27,220 nt of DNA from Bdellovibrionaceae bacterium UBA2339 (GTDB taxonomy: Bacteria > Bdellovibrionota > Bdellovibrionia > Bdellovibrionales > JAMPXM01). The position numbers and the translations under genes are program-made. This document shows, in pieces, positions 7,382 through 14,503 of this stretch. Each line of letters begins with the position of its first letter. Position 1 is the stretch's first letter. The notes under the pieces were generated by a model. It did not search any database and was not told the DNA's origin. It saw only the letters and a list, made by a program, of their open reading frames with translations. Location: contig DDUL01000058.1 of assembly GCA_002344785.1 (NCBI GenBank), positions 1 to 27,220 of the forward strand, in the 5' to 3' direction.

Positions 7382-8374
7382 ATGGCACGCAACGACACGC
7401 TGACTCGAACGCTTCACACATTGCGGGCGTTGGAAGTTCAAACTCGGGGCTTGAGCGTCAAGGAGCTGCAAGAGAAACTTCGCGACGATTACAAGATCGA
7501 CGTGCATGAAAAGACGGTTCGCCGCGATCTCGAAGCGCTGATGGACGCCGGCATTCCGCTGGTGAAAGTCGACAGCAGTCGTTACAAACTTGAGCCGATT
7601 GCCACCATCACGCCGAACATTCAGCTTACTTACAATGAATTGATCGCGCTGTTTCTTGCGCGCGGTGTGTTCGAGTCCTACCGTGGTTCGCCGCTGTTTA
7701 CGCATCTGCGTTCGTTCTTTGAGCAGATTGAAAAGGCCTTGCGAGTGAAGAGTCGCGAAGAGATTGAGAGATTTCACCAGCACATCGGCATCAAGCCTGA
7801 GCCGGGCTGGGCCGGTGGCGTCTCGATGGAGATCATGGATACGGTTCACAATGCCTGTGCGGAAGGGCACATGCTCCGCATCGACTACAAGTCGACGCAG
7901 AACTCGCAGATCAGCTCGCGCGAAGTCGGGCCACAGGCGATCTACTTCGCCGATGCGGGCGCGTATCTCGTTGCAGAAGATCGCGGTCAATTCAAACTCT
8001 TCGCTTTGGCGCGCATCAAGTCTGCGGAAATGCTCGAGCAAGCTTACGAGTCCCACGGCGGCTTCGATGTTCGGGAGTTTTTGCGTGACGGCATCGGTGT
8101 TCTCAACATGGGAGAGATTTGCGAGATTCATTTGCGAATTCGTGAGCCGCTGGCTTCCTATGTCGCTGAGAGACGATGGCATGAGTCGCAGTCGCTGACC
8201 CGCACACCCGAGGGCGTCGAGTTGCGCCTCAAGGTTCGTCTCAACTCAGAACTGGCGCGTTGGGTGCTGAGCTTCGGCCCCGATGCGGAAGTCATTTCCC
8301 CAAAGGAATTGCGCGATCAAGTCCTGCAACTTGCTCAAGAGATCTTGAACAAGTCCCCTCGCCGCGTGGGTTGA
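7382..8374 (+). CDS. WYL-domain transcriptional regulator
   Basis: The product has 331 residues. The N-terminal part (about 1-70) is a DeoR-like winged helix: LTRTLHTLRALEVQTRGLSVKELQEKL, then VHEKTVRRDLEALMDAGIPL with the recognition helix around TVRRDLEAL. The middle (about 150-225) is the WYL sensor, with LRIDYKSTQ, REVGPQAIYFADAGAYLVAEDRGQFKLFALARI; the usual W-Y-L is A-Y-L here. The end (about 245-325) is the WCX-type extension. WYL proteins bind ligands, often nucleotides or nucleic acid, and repress or activate DNA-damage, metabolic and defence genes. ATG 7382 is chosen because GGGGAGAG lies upstream; an in-frame ATG at 7283 adds 33 poorly conserved-looking residues. It is divergent from the SDR gene. 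Confidence 0.9.
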   Translation: MARNDTLTRTLHTLRALEVQTRGLSVKELQEKLRDDYKIDVHEKTVRRDLEALMDAGIPLVKVDSSRYKLEPIATITPNIQLTYNELIALFLARGVFESYRGSPLFTHLRSFFEQIEKALRVKSREEIERFHQHIGIKPEPGWAGGVSMEIMDTVHNACAEGHMLRIDYKSTQNSQISSREVGPQAIYFADAGAYLVAEDRGQFKLFALARIKSAEMLEQAYESHGGFDVREFLRDGIGVLNMGEICEIHLRIREPLASYVAERRWHESQSLTRTPEGVELRLKVRLNSELARWVLSFGPDAEVISPKELRDQVLQLAQEILNKSPRRVG

Positions 8375-8383
8375 TCCCAAGCA

Positions 8384-8400
8384 GGGACCTCCGCTGTCCC
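8384..8400 (+). repeat. 17-bp imperfect palindrome, copy 1
   Basis: GGGACCTCCGCTGTCCC: outer arms GGGAC/GTCCC are perfect. The same element recurs at 9060, 9100 and 10797. This copy lies between the WYL gene and the zinc-ribbon gene, about 140 bases before the latter's start. Confidence 0.7.
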
Positions 8401-8417
8401 AACACTCTGGCATCCTC

Positions 8418-8447
8418 TAATGGACATTCTCGTAATGGACATTCTCG
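8418..8447 (+). repeat. two perfect 15-bp tandem repeats
   Basis: TAATGGACATTCTCG occurs twice without a gap (8418-8432 and 8433-8447), with a partial third GTAATG following at 8451. It lies between the 17-bp palindrome copy and the zinc-ribbon gene. It may be a repeated regulator site or a slippage product. Confidence 0.75.
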
Positions 8448-8537
8448 GTCGTAATGCCATCGCATTCGCCGGATGCTCTCAAATGCTCTATGCGCCCACT
8501 TTTATGGCGTGAGACGAGCCAAGCTGGAGTTGAAGCC

Positions 8538-9011
8538 ATGCCAAGATCTGCGACCTATCAGCAGCCCGAAGTCGTCCACAAACTTTGCGAACCCTGCACG
8601 AAGCGGAGGCTGGAAAGGTACTGTAAATTTCCGAATCAAGTGCCGCCACCCTATTTGATTCCCATGATCGACGAATTTTGCGGAAACTGTGGGGGAACGG
8701 ATTCGATCAGCACGGCGGATCTGGTTTGGGTGAACGTGCATGGATGTGGCTCAACCGGATTGCCCGTAGGTTTTGCGATCCGATTTCAACTTCGTGAGTC
8801 CGATCGCGAGGCCTATCTGAAACATTGGGGTACTCCCTACCTTCGCATGCAAGCATGCCCGTCCTGTGGCCTGCCCGCATGGGTGATTCAGTTCAACGAA
8901 GATCTCTATCTTCGCTGTGCGCATTGCCGATGCTACAGACCTCAGCTTCTCGATGAAGACTATTTCGCACGCGATCGCGCTCGGCGCGCCCGACGTCTAT
9001 TGCGAGAGTAA
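8538..9011 (+). CDS. zinc-ribbon protein of unknown function
   Basis: The product has 157 residues and no recognised family. Four CxxC pairs are visible at residues 17/20 (CEPC), 48/51 (CGNC), 107/110 (CPSC) and 127/130 (CAHC), enough for two zinc ribbons (17-51 and 107-130). Between them is a hydrophobic beta-rich segment (VWVNVHGCGSTGLPVGFAIRF). An Arg-rich tail (ARDRARRARRLLRE) could bind nucleic acid. The start at 8538 is chosen because GGAG stands eight bases before it; an in-frame start at 8454 lacks a ribosome-binding site. It is probably cytoplasmic. The XRE regulator follows 144 bases later. Confidence 0.7.
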   Translation: MPRSATYQQPEVVHKLCEPCTKRRLERYCKFPNQVPPPYLIPMIDEFCGNCGGTDSISTADLVWVNVHGCGSTGLPVGFAIRFQLRESDREAYLKHWGTPYLRMQACPSCGLPAWVIQFNEDLYLRCAHCRCYRPQLLDEDYFARDRARRARRLLRE

Positions 9012-9059
9012 AACGGACCTCCACCGAAGCGATTGATCTGCGTAAAGTCTGCAACCCGA

Positions 9060-9076
9060 GGGACAGCTCAGGTCCC
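9060..9076 (-). repeat. 17-bp imperfect palindrome, copy 2 (inverted)
   Basis: GGGACAGCTCAGGTCCC, whose reverse complement GGGACCTGAGCTGTCCC matches the other copies. With copy 3 (9100-9116) it can form a hairpin of about 14 bp with one mismatch, 40 bases before the first XRE gene. Confidence 0.7.
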
Positions 9077-9099
9077 TCGATCGCATTCCGGCCAAGCCA

Positions 9100-9116
9100 A
9101 AGACCTCAGCTGTCCT
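9100..9116 (+). repeat. 17-bp imperfect palindrome, copy 3
   Basis: AAGACCTCAGCTGTCCT, same orientation as copy 1 and opposite to copy 2. The pair straddles 23 bases in the leader of the XRE gene starting at 9156. No T-run follows, so it is not a standard terminator. Confidence 0.65.
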
Positions 9117-9155
9117 GTGAATCGGGCACTTTGAATCTCATGCCGGAGGTGCAAG

Positions 9156-9434
9156 ATGAATCTCTCCAAAACTTTGCGCGAGCTCACCCGCCGTCACTCG
9201 CTCACTGTTCCTCGATTGGCCGCGCAAACGGGTGTGCCGGTCAACACGCTCCATAACTGGCTCGCGGGTCAATCGCCGCGCAGGCTGGAGCAGGTGAAGC
9301 TTGTTGCCGATCACTTTGGCGTGAGCCTCGAGTATTTGCTTTTTGGTGTCGAGTCCAAAGTCGCACCCCAAGATCTGCACGCGCTGTTGTCGAGCGGGCA
9401 GTTTGAAATTGTGCTGCGCAAGGCTCCGCGGTGA
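9156..9434 (+). CDS. small XRE-family HTH regulator (copy A)
   Basis: The product has 92 residues. The N-terminal helix-turn-helix (LTVPRLAAQTGVPVNTLHNWLAGQSPRRLEQV, about residues 16-47) is followed by VADHFGVSLEYLLFG, the end of an XRE fold, and by a short tail of about 27 residues (LSSGQFEIVLRK). It should bind DNA as a dimer in the cytoplasm; the target is unknown. The start is secured by GGAGG six bases upstream. A close paralog lies at 11795 with an almost identical recognition helix and the same tail pattern (TGQYEIIIR). The dyad pair at 9060/9100 in its leader is a candidate autoregulatory site. It converges on the collagen-like gene, 14 bases apart. Confidence 0.85.
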   Translation: MNLSKTLRELTRRHSLTVPRLAAQTGVPVNTLHNWLAGQSPRRLEQVKLVADHFGVSLEYLLFGVESKVAPQDLHALLSSGQFEIVLRKAPR

Positions 9435-9448
9435 TGCGTTTGAGCCAG

Positions 9449-10549
9449 TTACTGACCGCTGACGTACACAAGAACGCCTTTAAAGAAGTCATACTTGGGC
9501 TCATAGCGCTCGTCGGATCGACGAAGCGAGGCTTTGACCTGCGAGAAGGAATTGATCAAAACCGAGTTGCTCACAGTGACAGTGTTGCACTTTCCTCCAG
9601 CAAAATATGAGGCTGTGTCCGTGTAACTATGCTCGACAAGGTTTCGTCGGGTTTCATTATAGACAAACCAAGTGGCCGTGTTGGCGGCATCAAGCTCACG
9701 AACAAGAGCCCCGAGCATTGGTGTATTCGGCCAACCGCACTCGCCCGAGCAGTTAGCATTTGGAAAGGTACATTCGTGGTGTGCTGGCCAGAGATCCCGG
9801 TGATGATCGTTCATCGTTTCATTCGGAGTCACGGGGCGGACAAGCTGAGAATCGAGTGAAGCCACGCCCATATTTCCCATGTATCCGCCCCAAGAAACAC
9901 GGTTCAAACAAATGCCTAAACATATGAAGTGCCGTCCATCAGGCAACACGATGAGCGTGAATTGGTGAATCGCCAATTCATTGCTGCCAATTAAACGCAC
10001 TTGCGAAGTCATCACCTGAGCATAACCGACGAGGCCGCCATCAGAGCGTGCACGAAGTATGATTCCACCGCCGCCAGTTCCTGCTGGTCCCTGTGGCCCA
10101 GCGGGGCCTGCGACACCTTGTGGTCCCATGGAGCCCGTCGCACCTGTAGGTCCCGCGGCACCGGTTGGTCCTTGAGGTCCTGTAGCGCCGACCATACCTA
10201 CTGGCCCCTGTGGACCAGTGGGCCCCATCGGTCCTGCGACTTCGGAGGCGTTGATAAACTGGTTTAAGTCCGTCGTGATCCACTGGCGAGTCACATCACA
10301 TACGTAGATCTTCTTTTCGGACTCTATCATTGCCATAGCGTAGATCCGCTCGCCCGAGCAGGGCGGGAGCGAGTCTTTCGTTTTGTAATAGAACGAAGTC
10401 CATGCCACGTCTCCAGTAGGTGTGACGGTGGATGCGGAGGACTTTGAACCTTCAGATTTACAAGCCGCGAGTGTCATTAAGATGAGAAGAAGCAGAAACT
10501 TCGAAGGCGGGGCGTGTGAGGTAGGTAAGATGGAAAGAACTTTGCGCAT
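9449..10549 (-). CDS. collagen-like lipoprotein
   Basis: The product has 366 residues. The signal ends in the lipobox LAAC (residues 27-30), predicting lipid anchoring at Cys30. A short N-terminal domain with two cysteines (64, 84) leads to 19 consecutive Gly-X-Y triplets (106-162; GPM, GPT, GPQ, GAT, GPA and so on), which should form a collagen triple helix and hence a trimer. The C-terminal domain (163-366) is globular and rich in Cys, Trp and His (CLGICLNRVSWGGYMG, CTFPNANCSGECGWPNT), probably disulfide-bonded and used for trimerisation or binding. Such proteins form surface fibres or adhesins. No good ribosome-binding site precedes the start. The partner or substrate is unknown. Confidence 0.85.
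   Translation of the reverse strand: MRKVLSILPTSHAPPSKFLLLLILMTLAACKSEGSKSSASTVTPTGDVAWTSFYYKTKDSLPPCSGERIYAMAMIESEKKIYVCDVTRQWITTDLNQFINASEVAGPMGPTGPQGPVGMVGATGPQGPTGAAGPTGATGSMGPQGVAGPAGPQGPAGTGGGGIILRARSDGGLVGYAQVMTSQVRLIGSNELAIHQFTLIVLPDGRHFICLGICLNRVSWGGYMGNMGVASLDSQLVRPVTPNETMNDHHRDLWPAHHECTFPNANCSGECGWPNTPMLGALVRELDAANTATWFVYNETRRNLVEHSYTDTASYFAGGKCNTVTVSNSVLINSFSQVKASLRRSDERYEPKYDFFKGVLVYVSGQ
10064..10234 (-). repeat. Gly-X-Y coding repeat (19 triplets)
   Basis: A 9-base-phased coding repeat of Gly codons with Pro-, Thr- and Gln-rich X/Y positions inside the collagen-like gene. Bacterial collagen tracts vary in length between strains, so this is a likely site of copy-number change. 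Confidence 0.85.
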
Positions 10550-10907
10550 TCGTCAATTTTACCAAGCGTCGAACATACTTTCTAATGGAACACGGATGGA
10601 GACAGTTTCGTCTCCCGCTTCGAACTCACACGACTTCAAGTCTCTTGCGGTGGCCTCTCGCGGTTGAAGTGTCTCAGTTCAATACAGGCACACTGAGGAC
10701 ATCTGCCTCCCCAGAGAAGAGATGATCTAGGATCACCTCAGGCACTGCGGGTTCGCTTCGCATGACTCCCGAGTTACGTCGAAATTGTCCGAATCACGGA
10801 CCTCCGCTGTCCTCGCTTGGACGTAGATTGGGGAAAGAGGGCCGCTCGCTGAATCCCAAACGAGCGCACGAACCGCTTCGCCCCGAGCCAAATTCAAGGA
10901 GACCCCC
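10550..10907. other. gene-free stretch between collagen-like and hypothetical genes
   Basis: No supported gene in 358 bases. It must hold the divergent promoters of the collagen-like gene and of the small gene at 10908. It contains CTCAGT (10673-10678) facing ACTGAG (10692-10697), and copy 4 of the 17-bp palindrome at 10797-10813. Confidence 0.6.
10797..10813 (+). repeat. 17-bp imperfect palindrome, copy 4
   Basis: CGGACCTCCGCTGTCCT; its core GGACCTCCGCTGTCC equals that of copy 1 at 8384. It stands about 95 bases before the start of the gene at 10908, in the same orientation relative to the downstream gene as copy 1. Confidence 0.7.
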
Positions 10908-11225
10908 ATGCGCCAACGTTCATTCACTGATCGCCAAATGCCCATTCGCGACGACCGCCGCCAGTCTTGCTTCGAGAACCGCATTGAGTCCCGTCGCTCG
11001 AGCAATCGTCATCTCTCTCATCGCCAGAAAAATCGCGGCATCGACGATGGGCTCGTGGACCTCGTCAATACGTACGGCGAGCCCACCTTTATCGGCGATG
11101 GACGCGTGATCGTAAGACTTGCGCCGGATCTCCTCGAGCAGCTGCAAAAAGTTTATCTCGTGCGTGATGTTTCCAGCGGACAAGTGATCACCGCAGGCCA
11201 TCGCTTCAAACGCGTTAAAGGCTGA
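10908..11225 (+). CDS. small protein of unknown function
   Basis: The product has 105 residues and I recognise no family. The first 45 residues are very Arg-rich (MRQRSFTDRQMPIRDDRRQS, then SRRSSNRHLSHRQKNR), so nucleic-acid binding is possible. The second half (LVDLVNTYGEPTFIGDGRVIVRLAPDLLEQL, then VITAGHRFKRVKG) looks like a compact alpha/beta domain. The start is well supported: AAGGAG lies six bases before the ATG. It is followed 37 bases later by a membrane-protein gene on the same strand, so the two may be cotranscribed. Confidence 0.65.
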   Translation: MRQRSFTDRQMPIRDDRRQSCFENRIESRRSSNRHLSHRQKNRGIDDGLVDLVNTYGEPTFIGDGRVIVRLAPDLLEQLQKVYLVRDVSSGQVITAGHRFKRVKG

Positions 11226-11262
11226 TCGCAACTCGTCAGCGAAACGCGACCCAGGAGAAAGT

Positions 11263-11634
11263 ATGATCCTTCTTAAGCTGATCGGCTTATGCATTTTGAT
11301 CGGGCTAATACCGTATATCATCACCGCCGGACTCTATGTCGGCGGTGCGATCCTCATTCTCACCTGGATTCTTGTGACTTGGCTTTTCAATGTGCCGGCA
11401 ATGTTCGTCGCCGCCGTACTTTTGACCGTTATGGGTCTGACGGAGTTGGCTTGGCTTGCGCTCGGAGCGGGAATTCCGATCAGTATCGTCGTGCAGTTGA
11501 TCGATCAAAAATTGCAGTGGCCGAAGTCTCTGCGTGCCGAGGGCGAGGCCACAGGCGCTAGCCCTTCCGATGCGCCAACCAAAGCAGCTGCGAGCTCGCC
11601 CAAACGAAGGCGCCCCATCGCGCCGCCATTTTGA
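11263..11634 (+). CDS. small membrane protein of unknown function
   Basis: The product has 123 residues. Three hydrophobic segments fill the first 85 residues (LIGLCILIGLIPYIITAGLY; GGAILILTWILVTWLF; MFVAAVLLTVMGLTELAWLALG). A cytoplasmic-type polar tail ends in PKRRRPIAPPF. AGGAG stands five bases before the ATG. No motif reveals a function. It lies between the Arg-rich small protein and the second XRE regulator on the same strand. Confidence 0.7.
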   Translation: MILLKLIGLCILIGLIPYIITAGLYVGGAILILTWILVTWLFNVPAMFVAAVLLTVMGLTELAWLALGAGIPISIVVQLIDQKLQWPKSLRAEGEATGASPSDAPTKAAASSPKRRRPIAPPF

Positions 11635-11794
11635 GAGTGGCCTCGACCTGCTGTTAGAAACTTGCTGAGACTTTCAAAAGTCTTCGTGAAGACGGTGGCG
11701 CGAGGCGGTCGACGAACTCTCTCAGTAAGTGATTTCGTTGCCTCTCAAGGTATAGTCGTTCATCCCACGTCGCTCCGATGGCTCAATGAGAGAC

Positions 11795-12130
11795 ATGCAG
11801 CTGGCCAAGCGACTCAGGCAACTCATCGGACAACATCAACTCACAATTCCTGAACTCTCGCGTCTCACGGGTGTGCCGGTGAACACACTTCACAATTGGC
11901 TCTCGGGCCAAGCGCCTCGCAAGCTCGAACAGGTCAAGGAAGTGGCGGAGTTCTTCAACGTCACGCTCGACGATCTGATCTTCGGGCAAGAGCTGAGGAT
12001 CGAGGCCACAAAGCTCCCCGAGCTACTCATGACCGGGCAATACGAGATCATCATTCGCCCCACCACACGGCGCCGCGATCCCGACGTGTCGGGCGGGGGG
12101 AGCGGGAAGATGGACGGCACGAAGTCCTAG
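11795..12130 (+). CDS. small XRE-family HTH regulator (copy B)
   Basis: The product has about 111 residues and is a paralog of the gene at 9156. MQLAKRLRQLIGQHQLTIPELSRLTG aligns with MNLSKTLRELTRRHSLTVPRLAAQTG. The helix PVNTLHNWLSGQAPRKLEQVK is nearly identical to copy A, so the two should recognise similar DNA. The tail continues beyond copy A with an Arg- and Gly-rich stretch (TTRRRDPDVSGGGSGKMDG). The start at 11795 is chosen by alignment with copy A; an ATG at 11786 would add three residues and neither has a strong ribosome-binding site. It precedes the outer-membrane barrel gene by 58 bases, a gap filled by three 13-bp repeats, so it may control that gene. Confidence 0.8.
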   Translation: MQLAKRLRQLIGQHQLTIPELSRLTGVPVNTLHNWLSGQAPRKLEQVKEVAEFFNVTLDDLIFGQELRIEATKLPELLMTGQYEIIIRPTTRRRDPDVSGGGSGKMDGTKS

Positions 12131-12138
12131 AGAGCAAA

Positions 12139-12177
12139 GATCATCACATCCGATTATCACATTTGATCATCACATCT
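12139..12177 (+). repeat. three 13-bp tandem repeats before the barrel gene
   Basis: GATCATCACATCC, GATTATCACATTT and GATCATCACATCT run head to tail and end directly against the AAGGAG ribosome-binding site (12178-12183) of the gene at 12189. The sites are spaced a little over one helical turn, as expected of an array of protein-binding sites. Confidence 0.8.
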
Positions 12178-12188
12178 AAGGAGAACAA

Positions 12189-13586
12189 GTGGCCCACGCA
12201 CATCGCAATATTCAGTTGCAACATCGATTCAAACGGCACTGCTCTTCAAGCGTTTGCCGTCGTGGTGCCGTCCTACTTGCGAGTTTGCTCACGTCTTTAT
12301 CATCTGCGGCAGATGTGGAAGTCTTGACGGTACGTCAGACTTTTCATGATCGGCAAAGACTCGTCGCCGAGATTCCGGCCACAACACAAGTGCAAGTGGG
12401 TGATGAATTTCTCGCTACACTCGAGCCTCAGCAGCAACAATGTAGCCTGAGGGTCGTGGAGATCCGCACAAAATTTGCGACGTTGGACTCGACTCATTGT
12501 CGGCAGCGCGAATTGATTCGGCCTTCGCAGCGCTTGGAAAAGTCCTTGCTTCCATTGTCCAGCGTTGAATCGTCGGCTGCCATTGTGCCACCTAGCGGTC
12601 CGATTGCGGCGCCGGCTCCGTCCGCATCCTATTCGGCGCCGCCGGAGAGTGAGAATCAGCCAATGGCCCCGCGTGCCGCTGCGACGGATGTTCCTGCGCA
12701 GTACCGATTGATTGATCTAGGTTACTTTCCCGAACAGAACGAGAAGATCTTGATCGCCGGAATTCACCGAACACAGACCAACCTGACGGAGAAGATTCGA
12801 ACTTCGACGATCGCGGCCACAGTTTCAACAGCCCTCAAAGCAAAAGCCGAAGTCGCGTATGGAATTTCCGATCGACTCGCCACCTCAGTTACTCTCAGTC
12901 ACTCGCTGACTGTGAATCGTGATCTTACGTATGGTCCAGCTTCGACGGTCAATGGGACATCCACGACGGAGGTGAGCCGCGGACTTTATGATCCTGAATT
13001 CAAACTTCGCTATCTGGCTCTTGACGAGCCTCAACGCGGATTTCGAAGTACACTTGGCATTATGATCAGCCCTAGTGTGGGAGAATACAAAGTCGCAAGT
13101 TCCACGAGTGAAGGTACAGTGGCAAGAGGCGGGCACGAAGCTAAGGTCTCTGGAAACTTTGTGCGCAAGGGCCCAGTGTTCGCAGCCGAGATGGAAATGA
13201 GTTTTTTGTATCGAGATCGGCGCGAAGGTAAATCAGAGTCATCGGGTCGAAAGTATACGTTCACAGGACAAGATGTATTCTCCATCGCCGGAGGCGTGGC
13301 GGTGACGCTCTCTGAGCTGACAGTCGTTCAGCTTGGACTGGCTTGGAATGGAGTTGGTAGTGGCAAGATCGAAGCGACGGGGGCGAACTCAACGGTGATC
13401 GGAGAAGGTTCGATGTTGACCTACCAAGTTGGTGTCGCAACGGAGTTAGTCCCAAATCAAATTGCATTTCAGTTGGCCTACATTGGTCAACAAGAGACCA
13501 CGGTGAAAGCAAAGAACAACAACACCGATTGGGACCTCGTGCAGTCCATGGGCGGATTCTTTGCCTATGTCATGGCGAAATTCTGA
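12189..13586 (+). CDS. predicted outer-membrane beta-barrel protein
   Basis: The product has 465 residues. A long, basic N-terminus leads to a signal sequence (GAVLLASLLTSLSSAADVE, about residues 26-44). A beta-rich soluble domain (45-130) and a Pro/Ala/Ser linker (133-170) follow. From about 190 the sequence alternates polar and hydrophobic residues in strands (AEVAYGISDRLATSVTLSHS, FKLRYLALD, FRSTLGIMISPSVG, AFQLAYIGQQETTV) and ends in Phe (YVMAKF), the usual C-terminal signature for barrel insertion by BamA. A transport or surface role is likely; the substrate is unknown. The start is GTG with AAGGAG five bases before it. Three tandem 13-bp repeats adjoin the ribosome-binding site. Confidence 0.7.
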   Translation: MAHAHRNIQLQHRFKRHCSSSVCRRGAVLLASLLTSLSSAADVEVLTVRQTFHDRQRLVAEIPATTQVQVGDEFLATLEPQQQQCSLRVVEIRTKFATLDSTHCRQRELIRPSQRLEKSLLPLSSVESSAAIVPPSGPIAAPAPSASYSAPPESENQPMAPRAAATDVPAQYRLIDLGYFPEQNEKILIAGIHRTQTNLTEKIRTSTIAATVSTALKAKAEVAYGISDRLATSVTLSHSLTVNRDLTYGPASTVNGTSTTEVSRGLYDPEFKLRYLALDEPQRGFRSTLGIMISPSVGEYKVASSTSEGTVARGGHEAKVSGNFVRKGPVFAAEMEMSFLYRDRREGKSESSGRKYTFTGQDVFSIAGGVAVTLSELTVVQLGLAWNGVGSGKIEATGANSTVIGEGSMLTYQVGVATELVPNQIAFQLAYIGQQETTVKAKNNNTDWDLVQSMGGFFAYVMAKF

Positions 13587-13627
13587 TTCGAAGTTCTGGC
13601 TTCGCGTGGAACAGTCTCGAAGGATAC

Positions 13628-14143
13628 TCACTGAAACTTGTTGCAGCCGACATCCTCGACGTAGCTTGCGATCGTGTTGTAGGACTCTGGGAGCATATAG
13701 CTGGAATCGCTGAGTAGAGCCATGGTCACATTGTCGACCGTCACAAAGATTCGATCTTTGGGATCCGACGAAGTGATCTTGACGCTTTGTTGCCCTGTGG
13801 GCTCGCAAGTTCCGGTTTCCCAATTGATCAAATACATTTCGCCGCTCTTTGTATAGGTGCCCGAGCGTTTGCGTGTGTAGGCTGTGGCTGTCGAAGAGTT
13901 CGGACGATACAACTCGGCCATAGCAACTTTGTTTGGTGGCTGAATGTTGATCGCTGTGAGGTATTGCTGCGTGGTTTGCGGATTCCATGTGGCGATAAAG
14001 TAGACGCCTTCAATGGAGTCACGAAGAGTGGATTCGGCATCCACCGAAGGTCCGGACGAGCTGCCGCCTCCGCAACCCGAGAGTAGGATGAGAAGAGACA
14101 TTGCGGTCGTTGTGAATTTCAGTTTGCTTGTGTTCGCGATCAT
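13628..14143 (-). CDS. lipoprotein of unknown function
   Basis: The product has 171 residues. The signal MSLLILLSGC ends with Cys24 (lipobox LSGC), followed by GGGSSSG, a flexible Gly/Ser linker typical of exported lipoproteins. The rest is beta-rich (GVYFIATWNPQTTQQYLTAINI, RKRSGTYTKSGEMYLINWETGTC) with two cysteines that may form a disulfide. No family recognised. ATG 14143 is chosen because AAGGAG lies eight bases upstream; an earlier in-frame start at 14188 adds 15 residues before the signal without support. It converges on the barrel gene, with 41 bases between the stops. Confidence 0.7.
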   Translation of the reverse strand: MIANTSKLKFTTTAMSLLILLSGCGGGSSSGPSVDAESTLRDSIEGVYFIATWNPQTTQQYLTAINIQPPNKVAMAELYRPNSSTATAYTRKRSGTYTKSGEMYLINWETGTCEPTGQQSVKITSSDPKDRIFVTVDNVTMALLSDSSYMLPESYNTIASYVEDVGCNKFQ

Positions 14144-14503
14144 CGGATGACTCCTTGAAAGTTGTTGTTCACAAATGTGATGGAGCAATCGCGGTGCCGC
14201 ATTTCAATCCGTGCTGTGAGTTTGTGTTTGAGATGAGTGAACCGATTCGAGCCGTTCGTGAGAGGCGCGACCAACTTCGCGCGCGAGCGTCGAAAGCCTA
14301 TGCAGAACAATCTTTGTTGAGGTGAGAAAGTCTCTTTAGGCGGATGTGTGTCGGTGTGCGTGGGTGGATTGGTGATGAGGCGAGCGGCGACTGTGTGAGA
14401 TGATAGAGTTTGGCGTAGATTGTGGTTTGGATATAATTGGCGCAGCGATGCTTTCTGAAGTCACTCATGCTGATCAGCCCGACGCTTCAGCTCGCTGAGT
14501 GGG
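14144..14503. other. gene-free stretch with one strong plus-strand promoter
   Basis: No supported gene in 360 bases. The left part must hold the promoter of the lipoprotein gene (minus strand). A 30-codon open frame starting at 14233 has no ribosome-binding site. The right part holds the promoter at 14410-14437. Confidence 0.5.
14410..14437 (+). promoter_or_regulatory. sigma70-type promoter reading toward the phosphoesterase 3' end
   Basis: TTGGCG (14410-14415), a 16-base spacer and a perfect TATAAT (14432-14437). The transcript would start near 14444, cover a 16-codon frame (ATG 14448) and then run antisense into the metallophosphoesterase gene. No sense gene lies downstream on this strand for over 1 kb. 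Confidence 0.45.

Noticed and set aside
7343..8182. 279-codon minus-strand frame
   Set aside because: Antisense to the WYL regulator, whose domains are clear.
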